Assembly (NCBI GenBank): GCA_024400545.1
Contig: JAKSMO010000004.1
Span: 1 to 64,000, forward strand
Source of the DNA: Bacteroidales bacterium
GTDB lineage: Bacteria; Bacteroidota; Bacteroidia; Bacteroidales; P3
Direction: 5' to 3'
DNA length: 64,000 nucleotides
Positions 18,905-27,658 of the stretch are shown in pieces. Positions within the stretch are counted from its first letter, which is position 1; each line of letters starts with the position of its first letter. A model generated the notes under the pieces. That model had not been told where the DNA came from. It worked only from the letters and a program-made list of their open reading frames with translations, and did not search any database. The position numbers were made by a program, and so were the translations under genes.

Positions 18905-20782
18905 TTATTCGTTAAAGTTATAAATCTTCACGTCGCTCTTATACCACGACTTGATGTGTTTTTCCATTGCCTCGGCAGCGGTGCGGGTGGGTGCGGAGCC
19001 CATGCTCACATAGTAGCCGCCAGCCTTGCTGATAATGTAGGCATCGCTGCCCAGCGCTTTCAGCTGGTTGGCGCACTTGTTGGCCGAAACCTTGCTGGTG
19101 AAGAAACCTGCCACAATGTCGAACCCCTGCTTGCTGTTGCGGAAAGTGGGAGCCTCAGGCACTGTCTCAACATAGGGTTTGTCGTTCTTGGGAGCAGCCT
19201 TGGCAGCATTGCCGCCGTTGCCACCACCCACCAAGCCAAATCCGTCGGGGTGAAGACCTAAAGAAGAGATCAGGTTGTCGAGAATACCATCCAGCAGATC
19301 CAAGTCCATAAGTTCTTCCTGCACCTTAAACTGATAGTAGCGGCCGCCCCAGTTGCGATAGTCGGCCATATTCTTCTGCATCCAGAAATCCTCATAGGGG
19401 TGGAAGCGCTTATGGCTGTAGCCGGGCACCATCAACTCGTGCAAACGCTCATTGCTGTACTGATCCACAGCGTTCATCACCAAAGCATAGGCGTTGCTGT
19501 AGTGACGAGCCAGCAAGAAGTCATGGATATATTCTGCCATATATGCATGCACATCGTTGGTGCTCTTGGCAATGTTCTTCTCTCCAAATTCAAGCATATT
19601 GCGCATGTCTGCATCGGCAGCGTCGTAACGGCTCCAATCCACATCCTTGGCGCAACTCTCGCCCATGGACATATTGCCGCCTTTCACAAAGTAGTAGTAG
19701 CCACCACCACAGAGGGCAAGCAACAGCAGTGCGAGCAAGATCCAAAGGCCGGTATGTTTTTTCTTTTTCTTCTCTTCGGGCTGAGGTTCGACGGGTTCGG
19801 TAGCCACAGTCTTGTTGTTTTTAGCAGCAGCTTTCTCGGCAGCTTTGGCAGCCTTTTCAGCCTCACGAGCCAAAGCTTCTTTTTCCTTAGCCACTTTGGC
19901 AGCCTGCTTGGCGGCAGCCTGCTCAGCCTCTTTGGCAGCCTTGCGGGCTTCCTTCTCGGCTTTGGCGGCAGCCTTCTCGGCACGGCGCTGTTCCTTGGCA
20001 TCCTTAGGCGAAGAGGGAATCTCATCGAGCATCTTCTTGACCTGTGAGAGATGTTCGGCGTTGGAGCCTGCCGATGCAGCAGCGGCGGCAGTAGCGGCGG
20101 CAGCAACAGTAGCAGCGGCAGCAACAGTAGCAATCTCGGGTTCGGGCTCAGGCTCGGGTTGCTTTACCTCAGGCTCAGGTTCGACCACAGGAGTAGGCTC
20201 GGGTACGGGTTCGGGAGCAGGAGCAGAAACTTCCTCAACGGGCTTGGGTGCTGGTGTGGGTTCCACCACGGGCGCAGGAGCTGCTACAGGAGTGGGAGTC
20301 ACCACGGGCTCGGGTGCGGGAGCGGGCTTCTCGAAAGCGGCAAAAGGATCCTCCACATTCTTGGGGGTATAAGTGGCCACGTTCTCCAAGGGCTGCTCGT
20401 GGTGCTTGTCGGCATCGAGGTCGAGACCTTCGATAGCGGCAAACGAAACCTTATTGCCCTGACGGCGCATCACACCGATACCGGGAAATTCGTGACCGGC
20501 AGGGGTGCGCTGAAGTTTATCGTCCAAAGCTCCCACATAGTTGTTCCACAGCTGCTCGGCGATTTCCACCGATACGCACTCCGTGTCGGCAATCTTACGG
20601 ATGATGGCCTGGTTGCCCGACTGGCTGTTGTCCATCACCACCGTGCGGCGTGCGGGATAGTAGGTTCCGGTAGCGGCATCATGATAAGCGTTAATATTGC
20701 TGCTTGCCAAGGTTCCCATGCCAGGAAACTCCACCACATTACCTTCTTTGATAAAATCTACGATAAGATCAGTTATATTCAT
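18905..20782 (-). CDS. HU-CCDC81 / SPOR-domain membrane protein
   Basis: This 625-residue protein appears to link the cytoplasm to peptidoglycan. Residues 1-120 match the HU-CCDC81 domains of Bacteroidota (MNITDLIVDFIKEGNVVEFP, FPGIGVMRRQGNKVSF), related to HU-type folds. Residues about 150-340 are Pro/Ala/Glu/Val-rich repeats and then an Ala/Lys coiled coil. One transmembrane helix lies at about 342-364 (WILLALLLLALCGGGYYYF). The C-terminal 80 residues are a SPOR domain (IVAGFFTSKVSANKCANQLK), which binds denuded septal glycan. Topology would be HU domains inside and SPOR outside. It is followed after 13 nt by trmB and preceded after 9 nt by kdsB. A role in division or nucleoid-envelope linkage is inferred. 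Confidence 0.87.
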   Translation of the reverse strand: MNITDLIVDFIKEGNVVEFPGMGTLASSNINAYHDAATGTYYPARRTVVMDNSQSGNQAIIRKIADTECVSVEIAEQLWNNYVGALDDKLQRTPAGHEFPGIGVMRRQGNKVSFAAIEGLDLDADKHHEQPLENVATYTPKNVEDPFAAFEKPAPAPEPVVTPTPVAAPAPVVEPTPAPKPVEEVSAPAPEPVPEPTPVVEPEPEVKQPEPEPEPEIATVAAAATVAAAATAAAAASAGSNAEHLSQVKKMLDEIPSSPKDAKEQRRAEKAAAKAEKEARKAAKEAEQAAAKQAAKVAKEKEALAREAEKAAKAAEKAAAKNNKTVATEPVEPQPEEKKKKKHTGLWILLALLLLALCGGGYYYFVKGGNMSMGESCAKDVDWSRYDAADADMRNMLEFGEKNIAKSTNDVHAYMAEYIHDFLLARHYSNAYALVMNAVDQYSNERLHELMVPGYSHKRFHPYEDFWMQKNMADYRNWGGRYYQFKVQEELMDLDLLDGILDNLISSLGLHPDGFGLVGGGNGGNAAKAAPKNDKPYVETVPEAPTFRNSKQGFDIVAGFFTSKVSANKCANQLKALGSDAYIISKAGGYYVSMGSAPTRTAAEAMEKHIKSWYKSDVKIYNFNE

Positions 20783-20791
20783 AGGTGTATA

Positions 20792-21550
20792 TTATTTTTT
20801 CAAATTTAAATATTGTTCTGCCTTTTCTAAATCCTCGGGGGTGTCGATACCGATATTGGCCTGTTCGGTTTCGCCCACTTCAATGGTATATCCGTTTTCC
20901 AACCACCGCAGCTGTTCCAGCGACTCGCTCACCTCCAATGCCGACGGAGCCAGTTTCACCACCTCTTTCAAAGCTTCGGCTCTGAAAGCGTATATTCCCA
21001 CATGCTTGAAATAAGAACGATGGCCGAGCCATTCATCCTTTTCCACGCCACGCAGATACGGTATGGGCTGCCTGCTGAAATAAATGGCCTTGCCCTGGGA
21101 ATTGCATATCACCTTCACATTGTTGGCCGATTCCAGTTCTTCGGTACTGCGTATGGCAGTCTTCAACGTAGCGATCTGGGTGTCGGCATTGCCAAAACAA
21201 TCAATCAGGTGCTGCAGCTGACTCTGTTTGGTAAAAGGCTCGTCGCCCTGCACATTAATCACCACATCATAATGTTTTCCTTCGGCCTCCATCTTGCGCA
21301 GCACTTCGCCACAGCGGTCGGTGCCGCTACGATGCTCGCTACTGGTCATCATGGCACGTCCGCCAAAAGACTCCACAGCACTGACAATACGCTGGTCGTC
21401 GGTAGCCACTACGGCATCGGTCAGAGTGCTCATTCCCGACACGCAGTTCCACACCCACTCGATGATGGGCTTTCCGCCCAACAGGGCCAAAGGTTTGCCC
21501 GGGAAGCGAGTAGAAGCAAATCGTGCAGGTATTACGACTAGGATGTTCAT
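20792..21550 (-). CDS. kdsB: 3-deoxy-manno-octulosonate cytidylyltransferase (CMP-KDO synthetase)
   Basis: KdsB activates KDO with CTP for addition to lipid A in the cytosol. The 252-residue product opens with MNILVVIPARFASTRFPGKP and carries the further motifs VVATDDQRI, MTSSEHRSGTDRCGEV, VINVQGDEPF and YFSRQPIPYLR, all typical of the family. Its stop lies 9 nt before the HU-CCDC81/SPOR gene and its start 43 nt after the stop of the kinase gene, all on the minus strand. It complements lpxA and lpxC at the other end of the window as part of lipopolysaccharide synthesis. Confidence 0.95.
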   Translation of the reverse strand: MNILVVIPARFASTRFPGKPLALLGGKPIIEWVWNCVSGMSTLTDAVVATDDQRIVSAVESFGGRAMMTSSEHRSGTDRCGEVLRKMEAEGKHYDVVINVQGDEPFTKQSQLQHLIDCFGNADTQIATLKTAIRSTEELESANNVKVICNSQGKAIYFSRQPIPYLRGVEKDEWLGHRSYFKHVGIYAFRAEALKEVVKLAPSALEVSESLEQLRWLENGYTIEVGETEQANIGIDTPEDLEKAEQYLNLKK

Positions 21551-21593
21551 GCGACTATTTATTATCTATAAAATTGCTATCAGTTTTCGTTCA

Positions 21594-22211
21594 CTAATTG
21601 AAGAGGGAGTTGATTTCGGCATCAATCATGTTATAAACCACGCCCAAGTCCTCTTCGTTTTTCACAAAATCCAACTTGCCCAAATCAACCACAATCAGCT
21701 TGCCCTTGTGGTACTTCTCAATCCAGTCCTCATAGCGCTTGTTCAGTCCTGTTAGATAGTCCAGGCGGATGCTATTCTCATATTCGCGGCCACGATTCTG
21801 AATATTGCGGATTAGTGTGGGCACATCAGCTTTGAGATATATAAGCAAGTCTGGCGGCTGCAAAAACGACGAAACCAGATCGAAAGTGTGCTGATAATTT
21901 TCAAAATCGCGGGTGTTCATCAAACCCATAGCGTGCAGATTGGGAGTGAAGATGTATGCGTCCTCATACAGTGTGCGATCCTGAATAATGTTTTTGTTCT
22001 CCTTCTGGATGTCCAGCAACTGGCGGGTGCGGGTGTGCAGATAGTGAATTTGGATATTAAACGACCAGCGACGCATGTCCTCATAAAAGCTGTTGATGTA
22101 AGGGTTGGTCTCGGTCGATTCGTAAATAGGACGATAGCCGTAGTGGCGGGCCAACATCTGAGTCAATGTGGTCTTACCCGAGCCGATATTTCCTGCAATA
22201 GCTATGTGCAT
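21594..22211 (-). CDS. Deoxynucleoside kinase
   Basis: This enzyme phosphorylates deoxynucleosides for salvage of dNTP precursors in the cytosol. The ATG at 22211 gives MHIAIAGNIGSGKTTLTQML with the P-loop GNIGSGKT at residues 7-14; the frame extends upstream to 22304 but crosses the promoter box. Other dNK-family features are YFES-like YESTETNPY, the substrate-binding IIQDRTLYEDAYIF (the DR motif), and the LID-like IQNRGREYENSI. The 205-residue length is normal. Deoxyadenosine/deoxyguanosine versus deoxycytidine preference cannot be assigned from sequence. It is the first gene of the minus-strand block that runs on to kdsB. Confidence 0.92.
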   Translation of the reverse strand: MHIAIAGNIGSGKTTLTQMLARHYGYRPIYESTETNPYINSFYEDMRRWSFNIQIHYLHTRTRQLLDIQKENKNIIQDRTLYEDAYIFTPNLHAMGLMNTRDFENYQHTFDLVSSFLQPPDLLIYLKADVPTLIRNIQNRGREYENSIRLDYLTGLNKRYEDWIEKYHKGKLIVVDLGKLDFVKNEEDLGVVYNMIDAEINSLFN

Positions 22212-22797
22212 AACAATTCCAAATTTTCCTATCCTTTTGTCACCCAAAAGAATAAATTTATTAGTATATAATTTTAAAAATGCAAATATACGAATTTTTT
22301 CCAAAACTTGCCAATATTTTTACATTTTTCACATTTTTTCAACAACCATTCACCGTCCAAAAAAAGCCCCTATCCGCTCTTCTTTTGTCATTCACTCAAC
22401 GTAGAAGCGACCCTGTTCCGAACTTCACCGGCCTCAAAGTAGTAACCAATTCGGAGAAGAAACAGATGCAGGACGAAAGTAGTGCCAAAATCAACAACAC
22501 CGCTCATACCGAATAGATACCAAAGCACCAATAATCAAGAAACATATTTCACCGATAATCATCACACAAACCCCATGTAAATCAACAAATACAACAATGG
22601 TCATATGAATAGTAAAGGGCAATTTCGCAACCAGAAAACACAAAAGCCAATAAATGGGTTAATGAGCCAACTTCACTTCGAACACTGACAATAGTACTGC
22701 CCATTTAGAAGGCCAAAATCGAATTAATAAAACATTTTTTTACAATTTCGCAATTTTCCGAACTCGGCGAATACAAAATAAAAAAATATCTCATTTT
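22212..22797. other. Noncoding divergent spacer
   Basis: This 586-nt gap separates the minus-strand kinase from the plus-strand T9SS operon. It is AT-rich and holds the kinase promoter near 22283. No clear TAnnTTTG box is seen before the gene at 22798, and the long 5' region could include an untranslated leader of about 300-400 nt. Short frames in it lack ribosome-site and codon-bias support. Confidence 0.55.
22283..22290 (-). promoter_or_regulatory. -7 promoter box of the deoxynucleoside kinase gene
   Basis: On the minus strand it reads TATATTTG, with a partial TTGG about 20 nt upstream. It is 72 nt before the chosen start codon at 22211. Confidence 0.6.
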
Positions 22798-23289
22798 ATG
22801 AAAACAAAACTATCATTATTAACAATCGGCGCACTCTTGTTTCTAGGAAACATCTGTCATGCGCAAAGCGCGTTCTCGGTGGATGTTGACAAAATCGACG
22901 GCTCCACTAACGTGATACCGATGGCTCACAGCGGCGAAGTGCTTTTTATTGGGAATCAAATTCTTATTAAAGAGAATGCTTCGACCGCCGACTACACCAC
23001 TTTCAACATCGACGAGGTAGCCAACCTGCACTTCAACTACAGCATTGAAAGCATCAACAATCCGCAGGAAACTAATCCTATCACGCTGTACCCAAACCCC
23101 ACCCAGAGCACCGTGACCATCCAAGGCATTGGCTCAAAAGCCGAGATGGTTTCGGTATTTTCCATCACGGGCGTGAAAATGATGGAGCAGTTGTGCCACG
23201 ACGGCGATTTAGTCAACATCAGCCATCTGACCAACGGATTATATTTTGTGCGCATCGGCTCGCACACCGTCAAACTCTCTAAACTATAA
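22798..23289 (+). CDS. Small secreted protein with T9SS type A sorting domain
   Basis: The product has 163 residues: a signal peptide (MKTKLSLLTIGALLFLGNICHAQ), a short N-terminal beta-rich part (FSVDVDKIDGSTNVIP, then FNIDEVANLHF), and a C-terminal sorting domain of about 75 residues. The latter shows the diagnostic blocks LYPNPTQSTVTI, VFSITGVKMMEQ and LTNGLYFVRI, ending KLSKL, as in type A substrates of the type IX secretion system. It should therefore be exported through the outer membrane and attached to the surface. Almost all of the mature protein is sorting domain, so it may act as an anchor or partner. It starts the run of genes to 29048; the next gene begins 5 nt after its stop. Confidence 0.88.
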   Translation: MKTKLSLLTIGALLFLGNICHAQSAFSVDVDKIDGSTNVIPMAHSGEVLFIGNQILIKENASTADYTTFNIDEVANLHFNYSIESINNPQETNPITLYPNPTQSTVTIQGIGSKAEMVSVFSITGVKMMEQLCHDGDLVNISHLTNGLYFVRIGSHTVKLSKL

Positions 23290-23294
23290 TAAAT

Positions 23295-25721
23295 ATGAAA
23301 CAAATATTATCAGTGTGCTTATTCCTGCTCCTGGCCTTGGCAACCAACGCACAGGTGAAGGAGGTTCAATTCCATTTCCAGGACAACCTACCCAACCGCA
23401 CCGCAACAACCGACGATACCATTCGACTGACTTTTTCCTACGACAATCACACCACGGACACTCGAGTGATTTTCAACCAAAACGGCAACACTTGGAGTGA
23501 GACAATGTATATGTTTGATAACATCACTTTCAACGATATAGCCGCCGACACCCTGGACGTTGACTTCTCGCAAGGCGTTATCATCACTTGGGATGGCGAA
23601 GACGTTGACATTCAGAACCCCTACACCGATGTCACCATCACCCACGACGGAGGTTCGGTGGCAGTCAACTCCACTTCTACCGAGGCCGACCTCACCTATC
23701 AGCTTCGTGGTACCAGCAGCAACGGCAGTATCACATTCACTACCGCCAAGAAGTTCATCCTCAACCTCGATAATCTGCAACTCACCAGCCCTTCCTGTGC
23801 CGCCATCAACATCTTGAGCGACAAGCGTTGCCTGGTTTACACCACTGGCTCTAACACCCTTAGCGACGGCACGGCAAGTACCGACAAAGGCGCATTGCAG
23901 AGCAAAGGCAAATTTGAATTCCGCGGCAATGGTGTGCTCAACGCCTCCGGCCTTGCCAAACACGGCATCCAGAGCAGTGGCAGCACCGAAATCAAAAGCG
24001 GCAACATCAACATTCTTACTGCCCAGAAAGACGGATTCAATGTTGACGACTTTGTCATGAGCGGCGGCACTGTCAACGTCAACAGTCTCGGCGACGGCAT
24101 CGATGGCGACAAAGGTTACATCAGCATTTCCGGCGGACACATCACCATCGATTGTGCTTCCGCCGATGTGAAAGGCCTCGGCTGCGACAGCACCATCAGT
24201 GTTTCGGGCGGCAACATCAATATCACCGTGAGCGGCAACCAATCCAAGGGCATCAAAACCAAGCAAAGCATGACCGTAACGGGCGGTTCTATCACTGTCA
24301 ACGCCCTCGGTTCTGTGGTGCTCAGCGAAGCTGGCAACGGCTACGATCCCTCATATTGCACCGGTATCAAAACTGCGGGCAACCTTACCGTGTCCAACGG
24401 CAACGTCACCATTCTTTGCCCCGGCACCAATGCCGGCGGCAAGGCCATCTCGTCCGACTCCAACATTATTGTTTCGGGCGGCCTTCTCGACATCACGGCT
24501 ACTGGTGCCTGCCAGAAATATACCGACTCCACCGGCACGTTTGCCGACTACAGTTCTGCCTGCCTTAAGGCCAACGGCGATATCACCGTATCGGGTGGTA
24601 CGCTGAATCTCACCGCTGGCGGCCGCGCCATCACCTGCGACGGCAACTACCTCCAGCAGGGCGGCACTATCGTTGCCACCACTTCGGCCAACGGCTTCAC
24701 CACCATAGGCACTGGTACTAACTGCACCGACGGTTTCTCGGCTGCTTGCCTCAAAGCCGACGGCAACATCACCTTCATCCAAGGCTCCTTCCACGGCACC
24801 AGCACCGGCCTCGGCGGTCGTGGCATCGTGGCCAACGGCACCATGGATTTCGGTGCCTCCGATGCCGATGACGACCTCCTCTCCGTTTATGTGACCACTA
24901 GTGGCAATCCCGTCAACGCTTCCTCTGGCAGTGGCGGCGGTCCTGGTGGCGGAGGATGGCCTGGTGGCGGCAGTTCGGCCGACTACTGGAAAGGTCTGCC
25001 CAAAGGTGTAAAAATTGACGGCAACATTCACATTCTCAGCGGTCATCTCATGTCGTATTGCGCCCAGCCCAGCGGCGACCCCACGGGCGAAGCCATCGAG
25101 AGCAAAAGCAACATCCTGATTGACGGCGGCATCGTTGAGGCCAATTCCTACGACGACGCCATCAATTCCGGCACCGGTCTCACCATCAACAACGGTAAAA
25201 TCTGGGCTTATTCGCGTGGCAACGATGCCATCGACAACAACGGCACCTACACCTACATCAATGGCGGCACCATCATCGCCCTCTCCGACCGTGAGATGGG
25301 TGTTGATGCCAGCACCGATGCCGGCGGCCACTTCCTCATCACCGGCGGCACCATCATCAGCAAAGGTTCCATGGGAGCCTGGGACTCTCCCACCACCGGC
25401 AGCGCTCAGCCCTATGTCACCCTGCCCTCCACCACCAACATCAACAACGGCTTTGCCCTCAAATACGGCACTGACGACATTGTCATCTTCAAAGCTCCCG
25501 TAGTCAGCGGCAGCGGTTTTGAGACTGGCACCAAACCTCCTCCAGGAGGCGGTGGCAGCAACCGTGGCGGCATCGTAGTCTGCTCGCCCCAGTTCACCAG
25601 AGGCACTGCCTACCAGGCCTACACATCTGTCACCATCAGCGGTGGCACCCAGTGGCACGGCCTCTACTCCGGTGCCAGCTACACCATCTCTGGCTCCAGC
25701 ACCAATGTCACCGCACAGTAA
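23295..25721 (+). CDS. Cthe_2159-type carbohydrate-binding beta-helix protein
   Basis: This 808-residue exported protein belongs to the carbohydrate-binding Cthe_2159 family, whose founding member is a parallel beta-helix that binds polygalacturonate and cellulose. A signal peptide (MKQILSVCLFLLLALATNAQ) is followed by a beta-sandwich-like region (about 22-110) and then repeating helix rungs with the recurring pattern [I/V]xVSGGxxxI (for example ISVSGGNINITVSG and ITVSGGTLNLTAGG). Gly-rich loops interrupt the helix (GSGGGPGGGG at about 540, PPPGGGGSNRGG near 755). There is no sorting domain of its own. Context matters: Cthe_2159, VTC and DUF4956 genes also cluster in Firmicutes, often with CotH. 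The ligand here is unknown. Confidence 0.87.
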   Translation: MKQILSVCLFLLLALATNAQVKEVQFHFQDNLPNRTATTDDTIRLTFSYDNHTTDTRVIFNQNGNTWSETMYMFDNITFNDIAADTLDVDFSQGVIITWDGEDVDIQNPYTDVTITHDGGSVAVNSTSTEADLTYQLRGTSSNGSITFTTAKKFILNLDNLQLTSPSCAAINILSDKRCLVYTTGSNTLSDGTASTDKGALQSKGKFEFRGNGVLNASGLAKHGIQSSGSTEIKSGNINILTAQKDGFNVDDFVMSGGTVNVNSLGDGIDGDKGYISISGGHITIDCASADVKGLGCDSTISVSGGNINITVSGNQSKGIKTKQSMTVTGGSITVNALGSVVLSEAGNGYDPSYCTGIKTAGNLTVSNGNVTILCPGTNAGGKAISSDSNIIVSGGLLDITATGACQKYTDSTGTFADYSSACLKANGDITVSGGTLNLTAGGRAITCDGNYLQQGGTIVATTSANGFTTIGTGTNCTDGFSAACLKADGNITFIQGSFHGTSTGLGGRGIVANGTMDFGASDADDDLLSVYVTTSGNPVNASSGSGGGPGGGGWPGGGSSADYWKGLPKGVKIDGNIHILSGHLMSYCAQPSGDPTGEAIESKSNILIDGGIVEANSYDDAINSGTGLTINNGKIWAYSRGNDAIDNNGTYTYINGGTIIALSDREMGVDASTDAGGHFLITGGTIISKGSMGAWDSPTTGSAQPYVTLPSTTNINNGFALKYGTDDIVIFKAPVVSGSGFETGTKPPPGGGGSNRGGIVVCSPQFTRGTAYQAYTSVTISGGTQWHGLYSGASYTISGSSTNVTAQ

Positions 25722-25727
25722 AGTACT

Positions 25728-26435
25728 ATGAATAAAGCATTAACCATCTTCTGTGCCATCTGCCTGCTCTCCTTCTTTGCCTGCAACAAGGAGGAGGGCA
25801 CCGGTGGCACTGGCACCATCAAAGGCCGCGTGTTCCAAGTGGTTCACAACGACGATAACTACTCCCTCTCTGCCGACACCATGGTGGCTGCCCGGCAAGA
25901 TGTTTATCTCATCTATGGCAACGATGGCTATTTCGGCGACGACGCCGAGACCGACCGCGATGGCCGTTACCGCTTTCGCTATCTCAACCCAGGCACCTAC
26001 ACCCTCTATGCCTACAGCCAGACTCCCGATGGGCAGCGCCTGGCCGAAAGCCGCACCGTAACGCTGCGCCGCGGCGAAAAGGTGGAGGTCGACGACATCT
26101 TCATCCACCAAGGCAAAGCCTATGGCACATCACTCCTGAAAGGCTGGGTAAAAGCCACTTATTTCGACAAGAACGGCAACACAATCCGCACATCTTGGCC
26201 CTACGAGCACCGCGTCTATATCCAGCGCATGGGCGAGGATTACCACTTCGACGACACCAGGGTAGGGCTCAACGGTATCTTTTATTTTCAGAAACTCACC
26301 CCCGGCACTTATGTGGTAACCACCTATGGGCAGCTGACCGACGAAACACCATATCCTGTGAGCGACACCGTTGTCATCGACCAGGCCAACGGCATCTTCA
26401 TTTCCGACACCCTCAACATCCGCATCAAAGCATGA
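25728..26435 (+). CDS. Lipoprotein with two beta-sandwich (carboxypeptidase-regulatory-like) modules
   Basis: This 235-residue lipoprotein has the signal peptide MNKALTIFCAICLLSFFAC, with the lipidated Cys at residue 19. Two similar modules follow: residues about 30-125 (IKGRVFQVVHNDDN, DRDGRYRFRYLNPGTYTLYAYSQ) and about 135-235 (LKGWVKATYFDKNGN, LNGIFYFQKLTPGTYVVTTYGQ). The DGRYRF...PGTYTL pattern is that of CarboxypepD_reg or SdrD-B-like folds. No catalytic motif is present. It starts 6 nt after the beta-helix gene stop and its TGA overlaps the ATG of the next gene (ATGA), so it is translationally coupled. It may serve as a surface adaptor of the cluster. Confidence 0.8.
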   Translation: MNKALTIFCAICLLSFFACNKEEGTGGTGTIKGRVFQVVHNDDNYSLSADTMVAARQDVYLIYGNDGYFGDDAETDRDGRYRFRYLNPGTYTLYAYSQTPDGQRLAESRTVTLRRGEKVEVDDIFIHQGKAYGTSLLKGWVKATYFDKNGNTIRTSWPYEHRVYIQRMGEDYHFDDTRVGLNGIFYFQKLTPGTYVVTTYGQLTDETPYPVSDTVVIDQANGIFISDTLNIRIKA

Positions 26436-26833
26436 AGAAAATCATCGCCCTCTTATTTACTCTCTGCCTATTAGTCAGTTGCGCATGGGCGCAAAGCAAG
26501 CACGAAAAGAAAAAGAATCTCGTTGTAAAAGAATGGCGGCAGAAAGCCGACGGCAAGGACAAATTTTTTGACCAGCAAATCACCTACGACCCTCAAGGGC
26601 GAAAAATTGAGGATGTTGAATATGCCTCTTATGGGCAGAAACGACGCACCGTGTATGAGTACGATGGCGACAGCCGGCTAGTGAAACGCGAGGTGGAATA
26701 CGACGACAAAAACCACGTGGTCCGCATCCGCAAGTTTGAGTACAATGCCGACGGCTCCCGCAAAATGCAGTACAACTACAAACCCAACGGCACCCTGATT
26801 TCGGTACGCGAATACGAATACACTTATAAGTAA
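26432..26833 (+). CDS. Small exported Tyr/charged repeat protein
   Basis: The product is a 133-residue exported protein that I cannot assign with certainty. The ATG at 26432 overlaps the preceding stop (ATGA) and starts a signal peptide (MKKIIALLFTLCLLVSCAWAQ); a Cys within it resembles a lipobox (LLVSC), so lipidation is possible. The mature part consists of strand-like units, YDPQGRKIEDVEY, YEYDGDSRLVKREVEYDD, FEYNADGSRKMQYNY and YKPNGTLISVREYEY. These resemble the YD/RHS-type or MORN-like beta units of cell-surface proteins. The longer frame that starts at 26195 is discarded because it overlaps the upstream gene. Confidence 0.75.
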   Translation: MKKIIALLFTLCLLVSCAWAQSKHEKKKNLVVKEWRQKADGKDKFFDQQITYDPQGRKIEDVEYASYGQKRRTVYEYDGDSRLVKREVEYDDKNHVVRIRKFEYNADGSRKMQYNYKPNGTLISVREYEYTYK

Positions 26834-26875
26834 TCCTTCCCTGCCCTATTGTCACAGAATCAACGCCCTAGCCCT

Positions 26876-27658
26876 ATGGAAACACAACTGGCCCTCATGA
26901 AAACCATCACCTTGTCGGAAATGAAAGCCGTACAGCTGATGAACCGTGTCGACCAAAAATACCTCACCCACCTGGGCGCCCTGCCGCAGCTCCTGGGCCT
27001 GATTGCCCCGCACTACTATGTGCAGCGCATTGAGGGCGATGCCGTGGCCCTGTACCGCACACTCTATTTCGACACCCTCGAACTAGAAATGTACACCCAG
27101 CACCACAACCGCAAATGCCATCGGCAGAAACTCCGCATCCGCACCTACCGCAGCACCCAGACCACCTTCTTCGAGCTCAAAGACAAAGACAACAAGGGCA
27201 AGACCAGCAAAAGTCGCATCAACCTGCCAGTCAGCAGTTTCTACACCGCATTAGAGCATCCGCAGGTGGCAGATTTCGTCTGCCAGCACACTCCCTACAC
27301 ACCCCTGCGGCTCACCAAGCAACTTGAAAATTCATTCAGCCGCATCACCTTGGTAGACATCGGCATGACCGAGCGCGTGACCATTGATTTCAGTATTAAT
27401 TTCCGCAACCACGCCACAGGCCTCAGCACCGAGTTGCCCAACCTCGTCATCATCGAGGTCAAACACCAACTCGGAGCCCCTGTGTCGGCCATTGAGAAAG
27501 CCCTCCAGCAGCTCCGCATCCCTCCGCGCCGCATGAGCAAATACTGCATCGGCACCGCCCTCACCAACCCTAGCGCCAAAAGCAACCGCTTCAAAGACAA
27601 AATCCGCTATATCAATAAAATCATGGCCCACCAGGCCACACAAACCCCATCAGCATGA
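26876..27658 (+). CDS. VTC-domain polyphosphate polymerase-like protein
   Basis: VTC domains form a tunnel that makes polyphosphate from ATP in yeast VTC4; bacterial stand-alone copies are poorly studied. The ATG at 26876 gives 260 residues (a TTG at 26849 is possible). The expected basic/acidic tunnel residues are present: NRVDQKYLT (Arg24, Lys28), YFDTLELEMYTQHHNRK, QKLRIRTYRS, FELKDKDNKGKTSKSR, the metal-site Glu194 and Lys196 in IIEVKHQ, and Lys222 in MSKYCIG. It has no signal or membrane segment, so it should be cytosolic. Its TGA overlaps the ATG of the DUF4956 gene. Polymerase activity is inferred from the family. Confidence 0.88.
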   Translation: METQLALMKTITLSEMKAVQLMNRVDQKYLTHLGALPQLLGLIAPHYYVQRIEGDAVALYRTLYFDTLELEMYTQHHNRKCHRQKLRIRTYRSTQTTFFELKDKDNKGKTSKSRINLPVSSFYTALEHPQVADFVCQHTPYTPLRLTKQLENSFSRITLVDIGMTERVTIDFSINFRNHATGLSTELPNLVIIEVKHQLGAPVSAIEKALQQLRIPPRRMSKYCIGTALTNPSAKSNRFKDKIRYINKIMAHQATQTPSA

